Assembly (NCBI GenBank): GCA_024663395.1
Contig: JANFAH010000045.1
Coordinates: 434,001 to 498,000, forward strand
Origin: Pisolithus tinctorius
Lineage: Eukaryota; Basidiomycota; Agaricomycetes; Boletales; Pisolithaceae
Length of the DNA: 64,000 bases
Direction of reading: 5' to 3'
This document shows, in pieces, positions 10,990-22,874 of the stretch (the stretch's first letter is position 1; each line of letters begins with the position of its first letter). The notes under the pieces are model-generated. The model was not told the origin of the DNA, did no database searches, and saw nothing but the letters and a program-made list of their open reading frames with translations. The translations under genes were made by a program, and so were the position numbers.

Positions 10990-11816
10990 CTGCTCTGGAT
11001 GGACAACTATCATGAATTCTTACAAGAGCTCACAACTAATTTCGGTCTGCATGATGCCATAGTGGATGCTGTCCAACAACTCGAGAAACCTCACCATGAA
11101 GGATGGTTCTCAAATTACCAAATATGTTGTGGAGTTCAATCACTGGGCTTCACAGGTCAAAGGACTATGGTGTTGGTGCACTCCACCACTGCTTCTATAG
11201 TGGACTTCCAGACTGCATCAAGGATGAGATCGCTCGCATTGGAAAGCCTTCTACCCTCGCACAACTCCACAAACTTGCCCAGACCATCAATGTGCACTAC
11301 TGGGAGTGCAAAGCAGAGATCTCATGCACCACCAAGTCTGCCTCTGACAAGTCACAGTCTTCCAACTCCGACAACAAAACTAAATCGTCATCCTCTGCCT
11401 CCACTCCAAAGTCCAATGCCAAGGGCAAGGGCAAACAGAAAAGATCTGCCCAAGTCCAACACATCCAAGTCCTGATATTGCCCACCTTCTGGGCAAAGAT
11501 GGCAAGCTCACCTCTGCTGAATGCCAGCACAGGAATGAAGAACAACCTCTGCCTCTTCTGTGGTGAGGATGGCCACTCTGCCAAGGACTGTCCCAAGTCC
11601 ACCTCTTGTGCAGCCAAAGCCTGTGCAGCTACAGCTGGAACTCTGCCTACTCTGCCCATGGGAGCAGGCAGAGCCAAAAAATTAGTCCACTCCTTCAGGG
11701 AGCTCGCACAGCCTGGAGGAAGCATTGAACCCAACTGTGCGCAACCAGACATCCGACTCAATGTGTCTGCTCTTTCTAGTCCCAATTCTTTACTTCCATC
11801 TGTAAACTATTCTTGA
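10990..11816 (+). pseudogene. gag of gypsy element 2, 3' part with zinc knuckle
   Basis: Continuation of gag after copy C: WMDNYHEFLQELTTNFGLHDAIVDAVQQLE, then a frameshift near 11,100. A Ser/Lys-rich linker and a CCHC knuckle follow (CLFCGEDGHSAKDC, Cx2Cx4Hx4C). Near 11,676 the run of six A followed by TTAG matches the slippery gag-pol junction of element 3. In this copy an indel has put knuckle and pol in one frame, which runs on to 11,816. Confidence 0.8.
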
Positions 11817-14800
11817 ACTATTCTGATGATACTGTTTTCTGCGTTGATCGATTCTGGCTCTTCTCATTGTTTCATAGACCCATCTATAATCAAAAAAATA
11901 TGCCATTCCTGTTTTCCCTCCATTTCTCCACCACTTCTGCTCTGCTTGTCTGATGGTAGTACAATGCTGTCATTTCCCAAGAAGTAGATCTTTCCCTCCA
12001 CTTTCCTTCTGGCGATGTCAACTCTGCTTTGTTTTATGTTACTCCATTGGATTCTTCATGTTTGCTGGTATTAGGGACACACTGGCTCACCTGCTTCAAT
12101 CTGGTTGATTGACTGGGTATTGGGCATGTATATTGTTCAAACCACTGTTACAGGGAATGCCAACACCCCAGGTGCCTTTGTCACCTTCCACTGCAACCTT
12201 TGCTCTGGATCCAACAACCCTCTGCTCCGTCTGCAGCTCCATCTGCAACTCTGACTGACTCACTGCGCTCTGCTCTGCTCATCTCACTCATCAATGCTGC
12301 TGCATATGTCAGAGCCTGTGCTCTCCCTGGCTCTAGACAGTTTCTGCTTACAGCTCTCCACTGATGATGTGAAGCTTCATGTGTCCTCCACTTCCTCTGC
12401 GCCTCCTGACCTCTCTTTGGTCCTCCTGAGTATCATGAGTTTGCTGACGTCTTTAGTAAAGACAAGGCTATGGAACTTCCACCAACACCGGCTCATTCAA
12501 TCTCAAGATCGACCTCGAGGAAGGAGCTTCTCCACCCATTGGTACAATCTACTCTCTTTCTCCACCAGGCTTGAAGCTCTCTGCAACTTCATTGACAAGC
12601 ACCTTGGCTATGGCTTCATCAAGCAGTCCACATCCACTCACAGGTGCCCCTGTCCTCTTCATAAAGAAGGACAGTTCACTACACCTCTGCATAGACTATT
12701 GAGGACTCAACAAATCATGAAAAAAGATCGCTATCCACTGCCACTCATCTCTGACCTACTTGACTCTCCAAGCCATGCTAAAGTCTACACCAAGATCACC
12801 TCCACCATGCCTATCATCTGGTCCACATCACAGACGGAGATGAATGGAAAATGGCATTCCACACTTGTTATGGTTCTTATGAGTGGTGGGTAATGCCATT
12901 TGGCCTGACTAATGTGCCTGCAGCCTTCCAGCAATTTGTTAATAGCATCTTTGTGGACATGCTCAATGTCCTGCATCATGGTATACCTCAATGACATCTT
13001 AATCTATTCACAGGATATGGAGTTGCATCATGAACACATAAAAGAGGTACTCTGCCACCTTCAAAAGCATGGTCTCTATGCCAAGCCAGAGAAGTGCAGG
13101 TTTCACTCTGACTCCATTGAGTATCTTGGTTACATTCTTTCTCCCTCTGGTCTCACCCATGTCTGCTGAGAAGGTTCAGGCAGTCTGCAACTGGCCTGAG
13201 CCATGGAAGGTGCGAGCATCCAATCCTTCCTTGGTTTTGCAAACTTCTACAGATGATTCATTAATAACTACTCCGACATCATCGCTCCACTGTAGGGAAT
13301 GTAATTTCCCTACTAGGGGATTTGTTTTATTTTGTTCATTTTATTTAGTTTTCATTCTAAGTGTTTTTTCTGTTAGTGGTACTTAGAATTTCGCATTTTG
13401 GTTGCTTAGTCAGCCCTACCTAGCATTTGATGTAGTTAGCTTTTTTAACAATAGACAAGTTACCACAGACGAGAGACAAAATCAAGCAGGTCATTTCCCT
13501 GCACCCAGACAGCCCTAGAAGCCTTCAGATGACTATCAGGGTCCTTGCCCAGGTTATAGAGCCCCTTTGGCTTACTCACTCCCCTCAGATATCCCTGCTT
13601 TACTCAGCTACTTCTACACTCCCTCTTAAATCTATTTTCCTACACCGCTCACTCGCCTCATGCGAAAGGGTGCTCCTTGGAACTTTTCTGAGAAGTGCCA
13701 CTCCACTTTCCTCCACCTGAAGGATGCCTTCAGCTCTGCTCCTATTCTCACTCATTGGGTTCCTGATGCTCTGCTTACAGTAGAAACCGATGCCTCTGAC
13801 TATGCCATTGCTGGTATTCTGTCAATCACCTGCTCCAACGGTGAACTCTGCCCAGTCACTTTCTACTCCTGCACCATGACCATGCCAGAACTCAACTATG
13901 ATACCCATGACAAGGAGCTGTTGGCTATCTTTGAGGCCTTCTGCCATTGGCGGCATTACCTAGAAGGCTCCACCTTACCTGTCAATGTGGTGATGGACCA
14001 CAAAAACCTTGAGTACTTTTCCACCTCTAAGGTTCTCACTCGTCGACAGGCCCACTGGTCAGAGTACCTTTCCCAGTTTAACCTTTCCATCCACTTCTGC
14101 CCTGGCTGCCTAGAGCCAAACCTGATGCACTTACATGATGTTGGGACATCTACCCAAAAGGGGGGGATAGGGACTACGCACAAGTAAATCCTCACAATCT
14201 CTGCCCAATGTTTACACAGGAGCAACTCACGTCGTCCCTCCATACCACTACCCTCAATGGCACCTGTGCTCTGCACTGCCATGGTCTTCAATGTTGAGTG
14301 CTTGCACTCTGACATCATCTCCACCCTACCCTCTGACCCAGTCTCCGCCAGCCATCTCCCAACTCTGACTAAGCCTTGGTGGTCCCTGGACTCTGATGGT
14401 CTACTCCACCTTGATGGTCACATCTTTGTCCCTGACATCGATGATCTCCACCTTCGAGTGCTTCAGTTCAACATGACCATCCTCCAGCAGGCCATTTTGG
14501 GCAAAACCACACCTTAGAACTTGTCTGCAGGGACTATGTGTGGCCTAACCTCCACTCTGATGTGAAAGGATATGTCAGGTCTTGCACCGCCTGTGGAAGG
14601 AGCAAAAACTCCATGACACCACCCCTATGGTCTACTGAAGCAACTCCCCATCCCAGAGAGACCTTGGAACTCCATCTCCATGGACTTCATCAAACACCTC
14701 CCCAACTCCAATGGCTACTCTGCCATACTCATGGTTGGTGGACTGCCTCTCAAAGCAAGTGGTGTTCATCCCCACCCATGACTCTGTCACCCTCCACCAA

Positions 14801-15734
14801 ACTCGCTAAGCTCTTCCTTACCCATGTCTTCTCCAAGCATGGAGTACCAGCTAATGTCACCTCCGACAGAGGTCCTGAGTTTGTCTCCACACTTCTTCTG
14901 CTCCCTAGGAAAGGCTCTTGATATGCATCTTCACTTCACTTCGGGTTACCACCCAGAAGGTGATGGCCAGACCAGCGAATGAACCAGACTCTCGAGCAAT
15001 ACCTTTCATGTCTACTGTGACTACCAACAAGACAATTGGGCTGAGCTGTTACCTCTAGCAGAGTTCACTTTCAACAATGCACCAAGTGTGACAACTGGAG
15101 TTTCTCCCTTCTTCACTAACAAGGGATACCATCCAAACCTGTCTGTGGTCCCTGACCAAGACTTCACCTCTCCAAGGGCTCATGACTATGTCATCGAGCT
15201 CTCTGCCCTTCATGATTTCCTCTGCTCTGAAATGTCTGCCACTCAACAGTGCTACCAGGGTCCAGCAGATGCCAAATGCATACCTCTGCCTGAGTTCCAA
15301 GGTTGGAGAACAGGCCTACATCAAAGCCAAGTACTTCTGCTCCACTTGTCCTTCAGAAAAACTCTCCGAAAAGTACTTAGGTCTGCTGTTCACCATCTTG
15401 GCCAGGCCAGGTACACACTCCATCACCCTTAAACTCCCTGACTCTATACACTTGGTACATCCAGTCTTCCATGTCTCTCAACTGGAAGCCACAGCAGCCA
15501 ATCCTTTCCCAAACCAACAACAACCTCTGCCTCTGCCAGTGGATGTTGATGGTGACCTTGAGTACAAAGTGTTGGAGATACTCAACTCTAAGGTGGACTG
15601 CCACTGCCACCACTGTCAACCTCCTGTATCTAGTCCACTGGGCTGGGTATGAGAACACTGATGAAGAAACCTCTTGGTTGCTTGCAACTGAGCTAGATCA
15701 TGCCTCTGACATAGTCTCTGCTTTCCATGAATGA
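11817..15734 (+). pseudogene. pol of gypsy element 2 (protease, RT, RNase H, integrase, chromodomain), decayed
   Basis: Domains appear in order in shifting frames. Protease has ALIDSGSSHCFID near 11,840. RT runs from about 12,500 to 13,260, with YLNDILIYS at 12,984-13,010, where the first catalytic Asp of YLDD is Asn (AAT). RNase H has TVETDASDY at about 13,780. The HHCC/integrase region has SGTACGRSK-like and FSKHGVPANVTSDRGPEF segments (14,500-14,880). A C-terminal chromodomain (YLVHWAGYENTDEETSW, about 15,630-15,690) ends at 15,734. The solo LTR at 13,291-13,644 splits RT from RNase H. Many frameshifts and stops make it non-functional. Gene order and chromodomain place it with chromovirus-type gypsy elements. 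Confidence 0.85.
13291..13644. repeat. Small solo LTR inserted in pol of element 2
   Basis: Begins TGTAGGGAATG and ends TTCCTACA, so TG...CA on either strand. Flanks CCAC (13,287-13,290) and CCGC (13,645-13,648) are a 4-bp duplication with one transition. Removing LTR plus one copy restores the pol reading IIAPLTRLMRKGAPW. The first ~180 bp are nearly identical to the solo LTR at 26,316. Confidence 0.85.
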
Positions 15735-15953
15735 TATCTGCATAAACCAAGCCTGAACCAACCTCTGCCATAATACTCCACCTACATAACCTTCCTCCAT
15801 GGGCCAACTCCACCCCTTACCGAACTACCTTAAGTACTTTAGAATTTTCTCTGCTTATCTGTTTCATTTCTCATAATCACAAACAAAATCATAAGTCTAT
15901 TTCGTAGTAGTACAAAAAAATACAGAAGACAAAAAAAAAAAAATAGAAGAAAA
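15735..15953. other. Spacer between pol and antisense gene of element 2
   Basis: Non-coding, A-rich near 15,915-15,945. Nothing else was recognised. Confidence 0.5.
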
Positions 15954-16958
15954 CTACTCTACTCCTCCATTGCCTGCTCTCTGCCATCCTCCTGCTCCTC
16001 TCCACCTTTCTGCCATCCTCTTGAAGGCAGTTGCAGCCCTCTCATGTGCCTCCACATACCTCTCCACAGCCTGCAGCTGCCTTTCCCACTCCCACTCTGC
16101 CCACCATGAGGAGGTCCCCACTCCTGGGGTCCCTTGTGCAGTGTCTCTGGTTCCTCCTCGTCTTCTCTGCCTGCCTCCTGCTCGTCGTCTGCTTCCTCCA
16201 TCTCTGTCGCTTTCTCTTTTCCCTTCCCTCATAACCTCTTCTTCTTCTCCCCTCGGGAACTTCCTGTCCCTGCTCTCTTCTGCAAGGGTCCTGCCATGGT
16301 GTCCTCCTTCGTCCAACTGCATGTTTTCTTCTTGTTATGGCAGGGCACACAGGCCCTGGTCTTGCCTTGCCCTGGCTCGCACTGCCCTGCCATCAGACTC
16401 ACTATGCAGTGAGTGCAGGGGGCTCTCTTGGTTGCAGTAACTACCACAGAGGTCCCAGGGACCCTCTGGGCAGCGTTAACATTGTACACAGCGCCACTTA
16501 ACCTGAAATGATAAGGTCAGAAAAAAATAAGTCAGCTCCACCTGACTCGCAATACTCTGTCACTCACCTTTGTGCAGCCTCATTCTGCCTGGCCTGGGCC
16601 CTCTGCCTCTGTCTCTCAGCCTCTTCCACTGCTGCTCTCTGCCTTTGCCTCTCGGCCTCTTCCTCTGTGCTTCTTCCTCCTCTCTCTGTCTCCACTCTGC
16701 CTCCAGTCATGCTTCCTCTGCCTTTTGTCATTTGGCCTCCTCTCACTTGGCCTTGCACTCCGCCTCGTGCTCCCTCTCTCTCTTCTCCGCCTCCTCTTGC
16801 CAACAGGCTCTCTCTGCGATCTTCTTGCATTCGGTGTTGGTCAAGTCATCGGTAAGGACGACCAGTGCATTGTCTGCGACTTGGGAGTAGTCGCAGCAGC
16901 GGCCTGGTGTTGGCTGGGGGGTTGTGTTCTCATGCTGGAAGGACATGATGATGAGCAA
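15954..16958 (-). pseudogene. Antisense accessory gene of gypsy element 2 (charged coiled-coil plus Cys cluster)
   Basis: Minus-strand frames 16,958-16,743, 16,830-16,564, 16,489-16,229 and 16,322-15,954 read as one protein. In order it has an N-terminus with TDDLTNTECKKIAERACW, a Glu/Arg-rich coiled coil (EEAERQRQRAAVEEAERQRQR), and a Cys cluster at 16,319-16,417 (Cx2Cx8Cx9Cx2Cx6C). A Lys/Arg stretch and a Trp-rich C-terminal helix follow (WAEWEWERQLQAVERYVEAH). A likely intron near 16,490-16,565 separates coiled coil and cluster. Same place and orientation as in elements 1 and 4. The cluster suggests zinc and possibly nucleic-acid binding, but function is unknown. Frame shifts may reflect introns, decay or both. 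Confidence 0.6.
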
Positions 16959-17143
16959 AGAAGGTACAAGGGCTCTGTGCCCTAAACATGTGTTTTTAAG
17001 TGGTTCTTCAAACTCTGATGGAGCTCCACTGTGGCTAAACCATCATCCTCGAGGCATCAAAATAATTTCAAATGATCAACTCATGTTGATCTGGTCCTGT
17101 ACATGCAGCCTTCAGTGGTTCAGGCCCTAAGGGGGGGGGGCAC
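16959..17143 (+). promoter_or_regulatory. 3' non-coding region and polypurine tract of element 2
   Basis: Ends in AAGGGGGGGGGG at 17,129-17,140, three bases before the 3' LTR. This is the expected place for plus-strand priming. Confidence 0.75.
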
Positions 17144-17880
17144 TGTCATAACCGTGCGTTCACTCTGAGTCCCTGCTCACTCTGCACCCTCTTCCACTGC
17201 TCATTTACTCACTCCACACCAACTCCACCCAACTTCTGTCAGTTGCAGGCCATCTCCGCTCCAACTGCTGTCAGACTTGTGTTGCTCTCCTACTGGACTG
17301 AGCGGACCATTCTCTGAGGGGTCATGTGACTACCTTCAGACTTCTCCCTGACAGCATGCAGTCAGGTACTCCACAGCATGCACACCACATGGTCCAGTGC
17401 CTGGACTGTTTCCTTTTCTGGATGTTCTATGTTACCTGTTTGCATGTCCTCTGTCTACCCTTCATTCATCATCTAGTAAGTTTTACTTGAAAATTTCTGG
17501 GTCTCTGTATGTCAGTTCCGATTACGATTACTGTACCTCCATAGTAGTATAAAAGCATGTATCATACTCTGCCATTCCTCAGTACAAATATCAACTTAGT
17601 TCCTACTCCTTCTGTCCTCTGTCCTCTGTCTGTCAGAGTTACCTCTGACTCTCTCTGTCTGTACTCTCCCTCTGAAATACAAGGGCTGAGATCATGCAAG
17701 GGGGTAGTGCACAAGCTAAACCCAATGCCCTCACTCTGCTCTGCCTTTACTTCAGCAGACTTCATTCCTGCCACTACTCCACCAGTTGGAGTTCTGTCCC
17801 TTCCTGTTGGACTTGCTTCCGAACCCTCCTTCAGACCTTGCTTAGCATCAGAGTTGGTCGGAGTAGGCCCAGACTTGACA
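17144..17880 (+). repeat. 3' LTR of gypsy element 2
   Basis: Runs from TGTCATAACC to AGACTTGACA (737 bp) with TG...CA ends. Its last ~527 bp match the 5' LTR remnant. The right boundary coincides with the point where the Helitron helicase frame starts (17,881), so element 2 sits against or inside the Helitron. Confidence 0.88.
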
Positions 17881-19631
17881 ACTACTGGAGATGTCTGTTT
17901 CAATGCAGTTAGGATTACTGATCACCAGTGTGCATAGCATGTCAACATGACATTCTTGGACTTGACCATAGCATAGGTGCCATAGAAAATCATGCCACCC
18001 CTCATCCACCACCTGCATTTGCTCCTTTAAGACCACAACTGTTGTGAACTCTTTGTAAATCACACATCCAAGCTGGCTATCATGTGATTCATGTTCGAGA
18101 TTGGATGGGAAGTAGAGAGCTTCAGAGGATCCTGTGGCGATGGGAGGAAACTGAAAGAAATCACCACATATGATTACATTGATTCCACCAAAAGAGTGCA
18201 GTGGAGCTGTCTCACTGTCTACCATCTTCCCAGTAATAATGTTTCTTGATAGCTTTGCTAGAAAAGCCTTGTCAATCATAGATATCTCATCGATGATCAA
18301 GTATTCAAGATGCTTCCAAAATCCTTGTAATTTTCCTTTTGTTTTGTTGCTCATTGCCACCTCAGTACAACATGAGATCATGCCAATTGTGTGAGTGGTC
18401 TTCCCATCTATCAACAATGCTGCAACTCCAGTATATGCAGCTTTCAGCAACTTGTGTCTGGCACCTCTCTGTGTGAAGTACTCAGTAATGGTTTGAATGA
18501 CTTTTGACTTCCCAGTCCCCCCCTCACTGTGAATCATCATTCTTAGTGGAGGTGGCTTGTGGCCAGCCAGGGTTTGATCAAGGTGCCACATAACAATGTC
18601 ATATGCATGAAACTGATCATTATACAGCAACAATGGATCCACTGGAGTCAGTGAGGCTTCCAAAGCCTCCATAGGGTCCAGGTACTGCACAGTGGCATTG
18701 TCACTATGGCCACTGTGGGTTTTGTTTGGGAGCATGAGTTGTGTGACATTGCCTCTATTGTCATTGTCATGGTGTGTCCTTTGTGTTACATCCATTCCAG
18801 GATTCTGTTGATTGATGTCTTCTGTCATCTGCTGTTTCCACAGCAACAGTTTCCGAAGATCCTCTTCCCCTGCATTCCAGATATTGGGAAGGTTTGGCTG
18901 GTTTCCTGATGAATGTGCTGTACTAGTAGCCCTGGTGTTCTGGGTTTCAGAATAAACATGTTCTGTCCATGGTGCAACTTCATCACGATCCTCAAACAAG
19001 TTTGCAATCTTGGCAGCCTCAACAGCAAGATGCCCATGTAGTTCTTCTCACCATGGAACTTGAGATGCATTCAGTTGTGTGAGGCCTTCTTCAGACAATG
19101 CAGTTTGCGATCCTGATTCCACCTCATGATCTTCAGGCAGGTCAAGCTCTCCATGTTTGCCCTGATGTACTCCAGCAAATGGCAAGTTTGAAATACCAGC
19201 AGAATGATGAGCAGATGACTCACACTCATGAAAATATTGGATTCCTGAGATAATATTTTTGATCTTTGGGAGTGCAGTAGAGGCAAATGTTTCGAATACT
19301 GATTCCCAAGTCTCAGTGTTGTCCTTAAGGTCCATGTTGAGATTTCTCCATGGCTTTAAAAGCATCAACATAGATGTGCAGTAGAAAGGATACTGATCTG
19401 GGTCATCATGATGAGGGAAATATTGCCCAATAAAATTAGGTAAATTGTTGTGATGACATGCACAGATGATACATTGCTTTTGTGTGGACTTTGGGTGTGA
19501 GTTGAGGTAGGGGACTCATTCATGATGTGGTCATCCATGTTGCCTTGGGATGTGACAGCAGTCTGACATGGTGTCATTATCTTTGTTGCCTCCCACAATG
19601 ACAGACATGGCTTTCAATTTCTTGTCCATAT
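17881..19631 (-). pseudogene. Helitron RepHel gene, Pif1-like helicase part, 3'-truncated
   Basis: A minus-strand frame encodes an SF1 Pif1-type helicase. It has Walker A GGTGKSKVIQT, motif Ia AAYTGVAALLIDGKTTH, Walker B YLIIDEISMI, and motif III with INVIICGDFFQFPP. The last residues before the break are TDISSSCQ, after which the sequence becomes the LTR of element 2, so the C-terminal helicase motifs are missing. Upstream (18,999-19,600) are broken frames of the Rep-helicase linker (for example TLPKIKNIISGIQYFHECES). The helicase would unwind donor DNA during rolling-circle transposition. Confidence 0.88.
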
Positions 19632-22096
19632 TGTTAAGTCCAGGTCTTCACCAGTCCAAGGCCAGTCTGGAGTCTGGTCAGGGGTCAGAGGGTAATATGA
19701 GATACCAAGGGGTTTGGACTATTGGACTTAGCGACTGTAGGTGCAGTGCTATTCCCTTGCATGGGCCGTAGTCCAGTTGAGAAGCAGAAGACAGAGAGTC
19801 AGGGAGACCGGTGTCACACACCAAAGGTGTCGTGGACATGGTTACAGCTGACTCTGCTGACTCTGCCTAACTCATTGATGAGTTGCGCACAGTGCCCATG
19901 CATGCAGATGAAGACTAAAGGCCTCATGCATAGAAAGAATAGAAAGACTGCTGGACGTGAGCAGTCATCCTTCACACAAGAACAAGTCATCAGTGCTAAA
20001 GAGAAAAGAGGAAGCAAGTTAAGCGCACATTAAAGGTTTTAGCGCCCATGTATGGCATTCCAGTTTTCATCATATCTCTGCCATTTCCAAAGATATCAAC
20101 TCAGTTGTCACACTCGCTTAAAGTGCTCAGCCCCATGATTCTTCCTTCCAAGTTTGGAGAGGATCCTTGCACCCTACATGTGTCTACAGCACTCCATCCA
20201 TCAGACACTCATTTTGCTAAGTCCATCAATCATGGCCGCCTCTTCATCGATCATCTCACTTGTCTCATTTGCCAGAGACAATGGCTACGTATATCTGCCA
20301 GGTGTTCCCACCAGCTTCTGTCCTGAAGCCCCCTGGTTCATCCCATCATTGTCAGCCCCATCTCATCCCATGCAGCTTGGTCAGCATGTTCTCCTTGTCA
20401 GTATGACTTCCAGAAGGACATTCTTGGTCACCTCAGGTCTGTCACTCGGTTAGAAAGGTCTTATGTGGTCGTTTTGGTCTCTCCTCTTGATGAAGCATAT
20501 GGATCATTCCTCCCCACCGCCCCCTGCACCGTCTTTGTTCCAATCTCATCCATCGTTCTTCCCGCATTGCAACAGCTGCAGTATGGTCTACTGTCCTCCA
20601 GCCTCCCTGATTGCATCTATGACGAGTATGACATGCATCTTGCCTTCTTACTGCAAGATTCAGCAGAAGACGTCCCCCCTTCTCCTCCTCCTCCATCAGA
20701 GCCCCATTCATGAAGTTTTTGTTAACTTCGCTGAGAGGAAGGAAGGGTGGGAGATGTGATCGCATATGCTCCCATTGCCCCACAGACCCCCAATGCCCTA
20801 GCCCCCTTTGATGCCTGACTCATGCCCTTCAATTCTGGAATTAATACTTCCTTGTCTGGAAACACCATCCATCTGTCATGCCATCTTTGGATCTAGAGAT
20901 GTCTCTGCCGAGATCTAACTTGCATCGCCACCCCCTAATGTGATATCAGTGCACTTACTCAGTTTCTGACTCTATTTGACTCATTCTGTGATATTTTGAC
21001 TGTCCTTGACTCATTTATTGCAATACTTACCAATCCTCTTTGCTTGCTTACTTTTCATTTCTTGCTTACTCATCATGATTACTCAGTCCTTACTCATTAC
21101 TTACCAAGTGTTTGTGCCTTGTTTGTCACAAGCTATGCTCCCCCCACAGTATATAAACCCCCATGTACTTAGCTACCAAGAAGCAATCAGAATCAGTCCA
21201 GAAGTCAGCTCAGCTCAGCATATCTTGTCATCGACAGTTGAGGCTCATTCAGAAGAGTCTATCTGTCTTCATTCGAATCATTGGTAGTTGAGGCTCCATC
21301 AAGGGTCTATCTACCTCTATTCATCATCAGCAGTATCATCAGTGCTTAGTCAGCAACCTCTTGTTTAGTCATTCTTCCACTCCTGCATAACTCGTCATCG
21401 ACTTACACCAGGAGCATATTCTATCAAAGTCCATTACTCCCAAGTCCTTTTGGCTGAACACCCCTGCTCTGTTCAGCATCCCCTTCTCAATCAGCATTCA
21501 TTCATCCTCTCCTGCATAACTCATTGACAACTTGTGCCAGGAGCACCCTCTACTTGAAGTCCCCCCCTTGACATCAGGTTTCCTCTGCCCTCCAGGTTCC
21601 ACAGAGGCAAACCACCACTCACACATTATTTGTCTTTGGTGTTGGATTTGTTTGGTTTGCACCAGCAGTCCACACTTTGACTCACACTGGGTTAAGATGA
21701 GAACTAGATTGATTTCAGACTGAGGCTAAACAGAATATCCTACAGCTTAAATACTAGAAGTAACCTAAGTGTAACATAGCACCAGAGACCAGTCTGCACT
21801 GGTACAGTGATGATTGGTAAACAGATTGGTAAGTAGTGTTACAAAGAATCTTATCAAGCAAAGAGTATGAGCATGGTATTACCAGGAACTGGGGCAGGAC
21901 TTGTGGCTGGGCCAGGTGTTACACCGGCCCAGTACTAACTGAGGGGACAACTTGACTGGGCACTGCCTTGCAGTGCCAAGTGAGCTAATACGTTTCTGGG
22001 TCGAAGGGTTAAGGCCGGGACTGGGGCAAGGGTTGGATGGGACTGGTCGAGACTGGCATAGAGCTGGTCTAGGGTGGTCTGGACACAGTCATGACA
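19632..22096 (-). repeat. Solo LTR of the element 3 family in the Helitron (with copy D nested)
   Basis: Reverse-strand copy of the LTR at 29,938-30,522: minus-strand start TGTCATGACTGTGTCC, end CTTAACA. A perfect 5-bp duplication CATAT flanks it (19,627-19,631 and 22,097-22,101). Without copy D it is about 586 bp. Confidence 0.92.
19812..21686 (+). mobile_element. LTR-type element, copy D (~1.88 kb), nested in a solo LTR
   Basis: Begins TGTCACACACC, ends GACTCACA. Flanks CCGG (19,808-19,811) and CTGG (21,687-21,690) are a 4-bp duplication with a C/T change. TATATAAACC lies near 21,150. Plus-strand frames 20,048-20,326, 20,154-20,453 and 20,465-20,713 carry the translated segments shared with copies B and C, one small deletion near 20,430 shifting the frame. 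Confidence 0.85.
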
Positions 22097-22101
22097 CATA
22101 T

Positions 22102-22869
22102 CAGCTTCATATGAATTGACAAAAAGTCAATGACATTCCACATTGAAAGTGTGTGGCCTCATAAGCAATAGTCTGTGACTTGACAAGGCCTTGTAGACAC
22201 CCTCCCATGCTTATCTGCTTCAAGTGTCACCATCTCACTGTGCATGTCCTATCAATGCTTCAGTCACCAACCCCCCTGCCCAAAGGACATTTAGTCCATA
22301 CCTCATCATTGTTTGCTGTTCTCTCAGTGTCTTCCCCCACTGTGACTAAATCCTCTCTAGAATCATGACTGCTATGGATTGCAACAATCAGCTTATCTCT
22401 GGTTACTGCATCCACAGAGATGACTAACCTCATGTCAAGTCTGTCATCATCTTCCCTTACTTTTCTTCTCTTTAGGTTGGGATATACCTCTAGAATTTTA
22501 CTGCTAAATGAAGACCAATAAATGGGAGTGTAATGGTGTGACCAGTAAGTGTCACCCCATCCCATGAGATATGAAATAACCATGGGCACTGCCAGTTCTT
22601 GCTCTTGGTTGATGGTGTGAACGAGACAAAAAAGAAGAAGCTGTTGTTGATCATGAAGGCTACCAAGGTATGATGATTGTTGTGAATGATATGTGAAGCC
22701 CTTTGCTAAAATCACTGACATATTGAAGTTTCTCCCTTGTTTTTTGGTCTGGTAGGCAGTGACATAGAATGATATGTTGTTTGTTTCCTGTGAGTTTGTC
22801 AGTAACTTGATGTCATTGTTGCAATGAACATTGATTGTGACTCCCAGGTTCCAAGCATTCATAAATTTG
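22102..22869 (-). pseudogene. Helitron Rep domain, catalytic tyrosine region
   Basis: Minus-strand frame with NVHCNNDIKLLTNSQETN followed by ISFYVTAYQTKKQGRN. The two tyrosines of FYVTAY correspond to the nicking tyrosines of Helitron Rep. Downstream is VISYLMGWGDTYWSHHYTPIYWSSF, typical of agaricomycete Helitrons. It joins in frame with the segment ending at 24,656 once the LTR at 22,875-24,650 and one CTGTA copy are removed (QLYKFMNAWN). Confidence 0.85.
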
Positions 22870-22874
22870 TACAG

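Noticed and set aside
16031..16985. Several overlapping plus-strand frames rich in Ser, Leu and Cys
   Set aside because: They mirror the Glu/Arg-rich minus-strand accessory gene of element 2 and share no similarity with known proteins.
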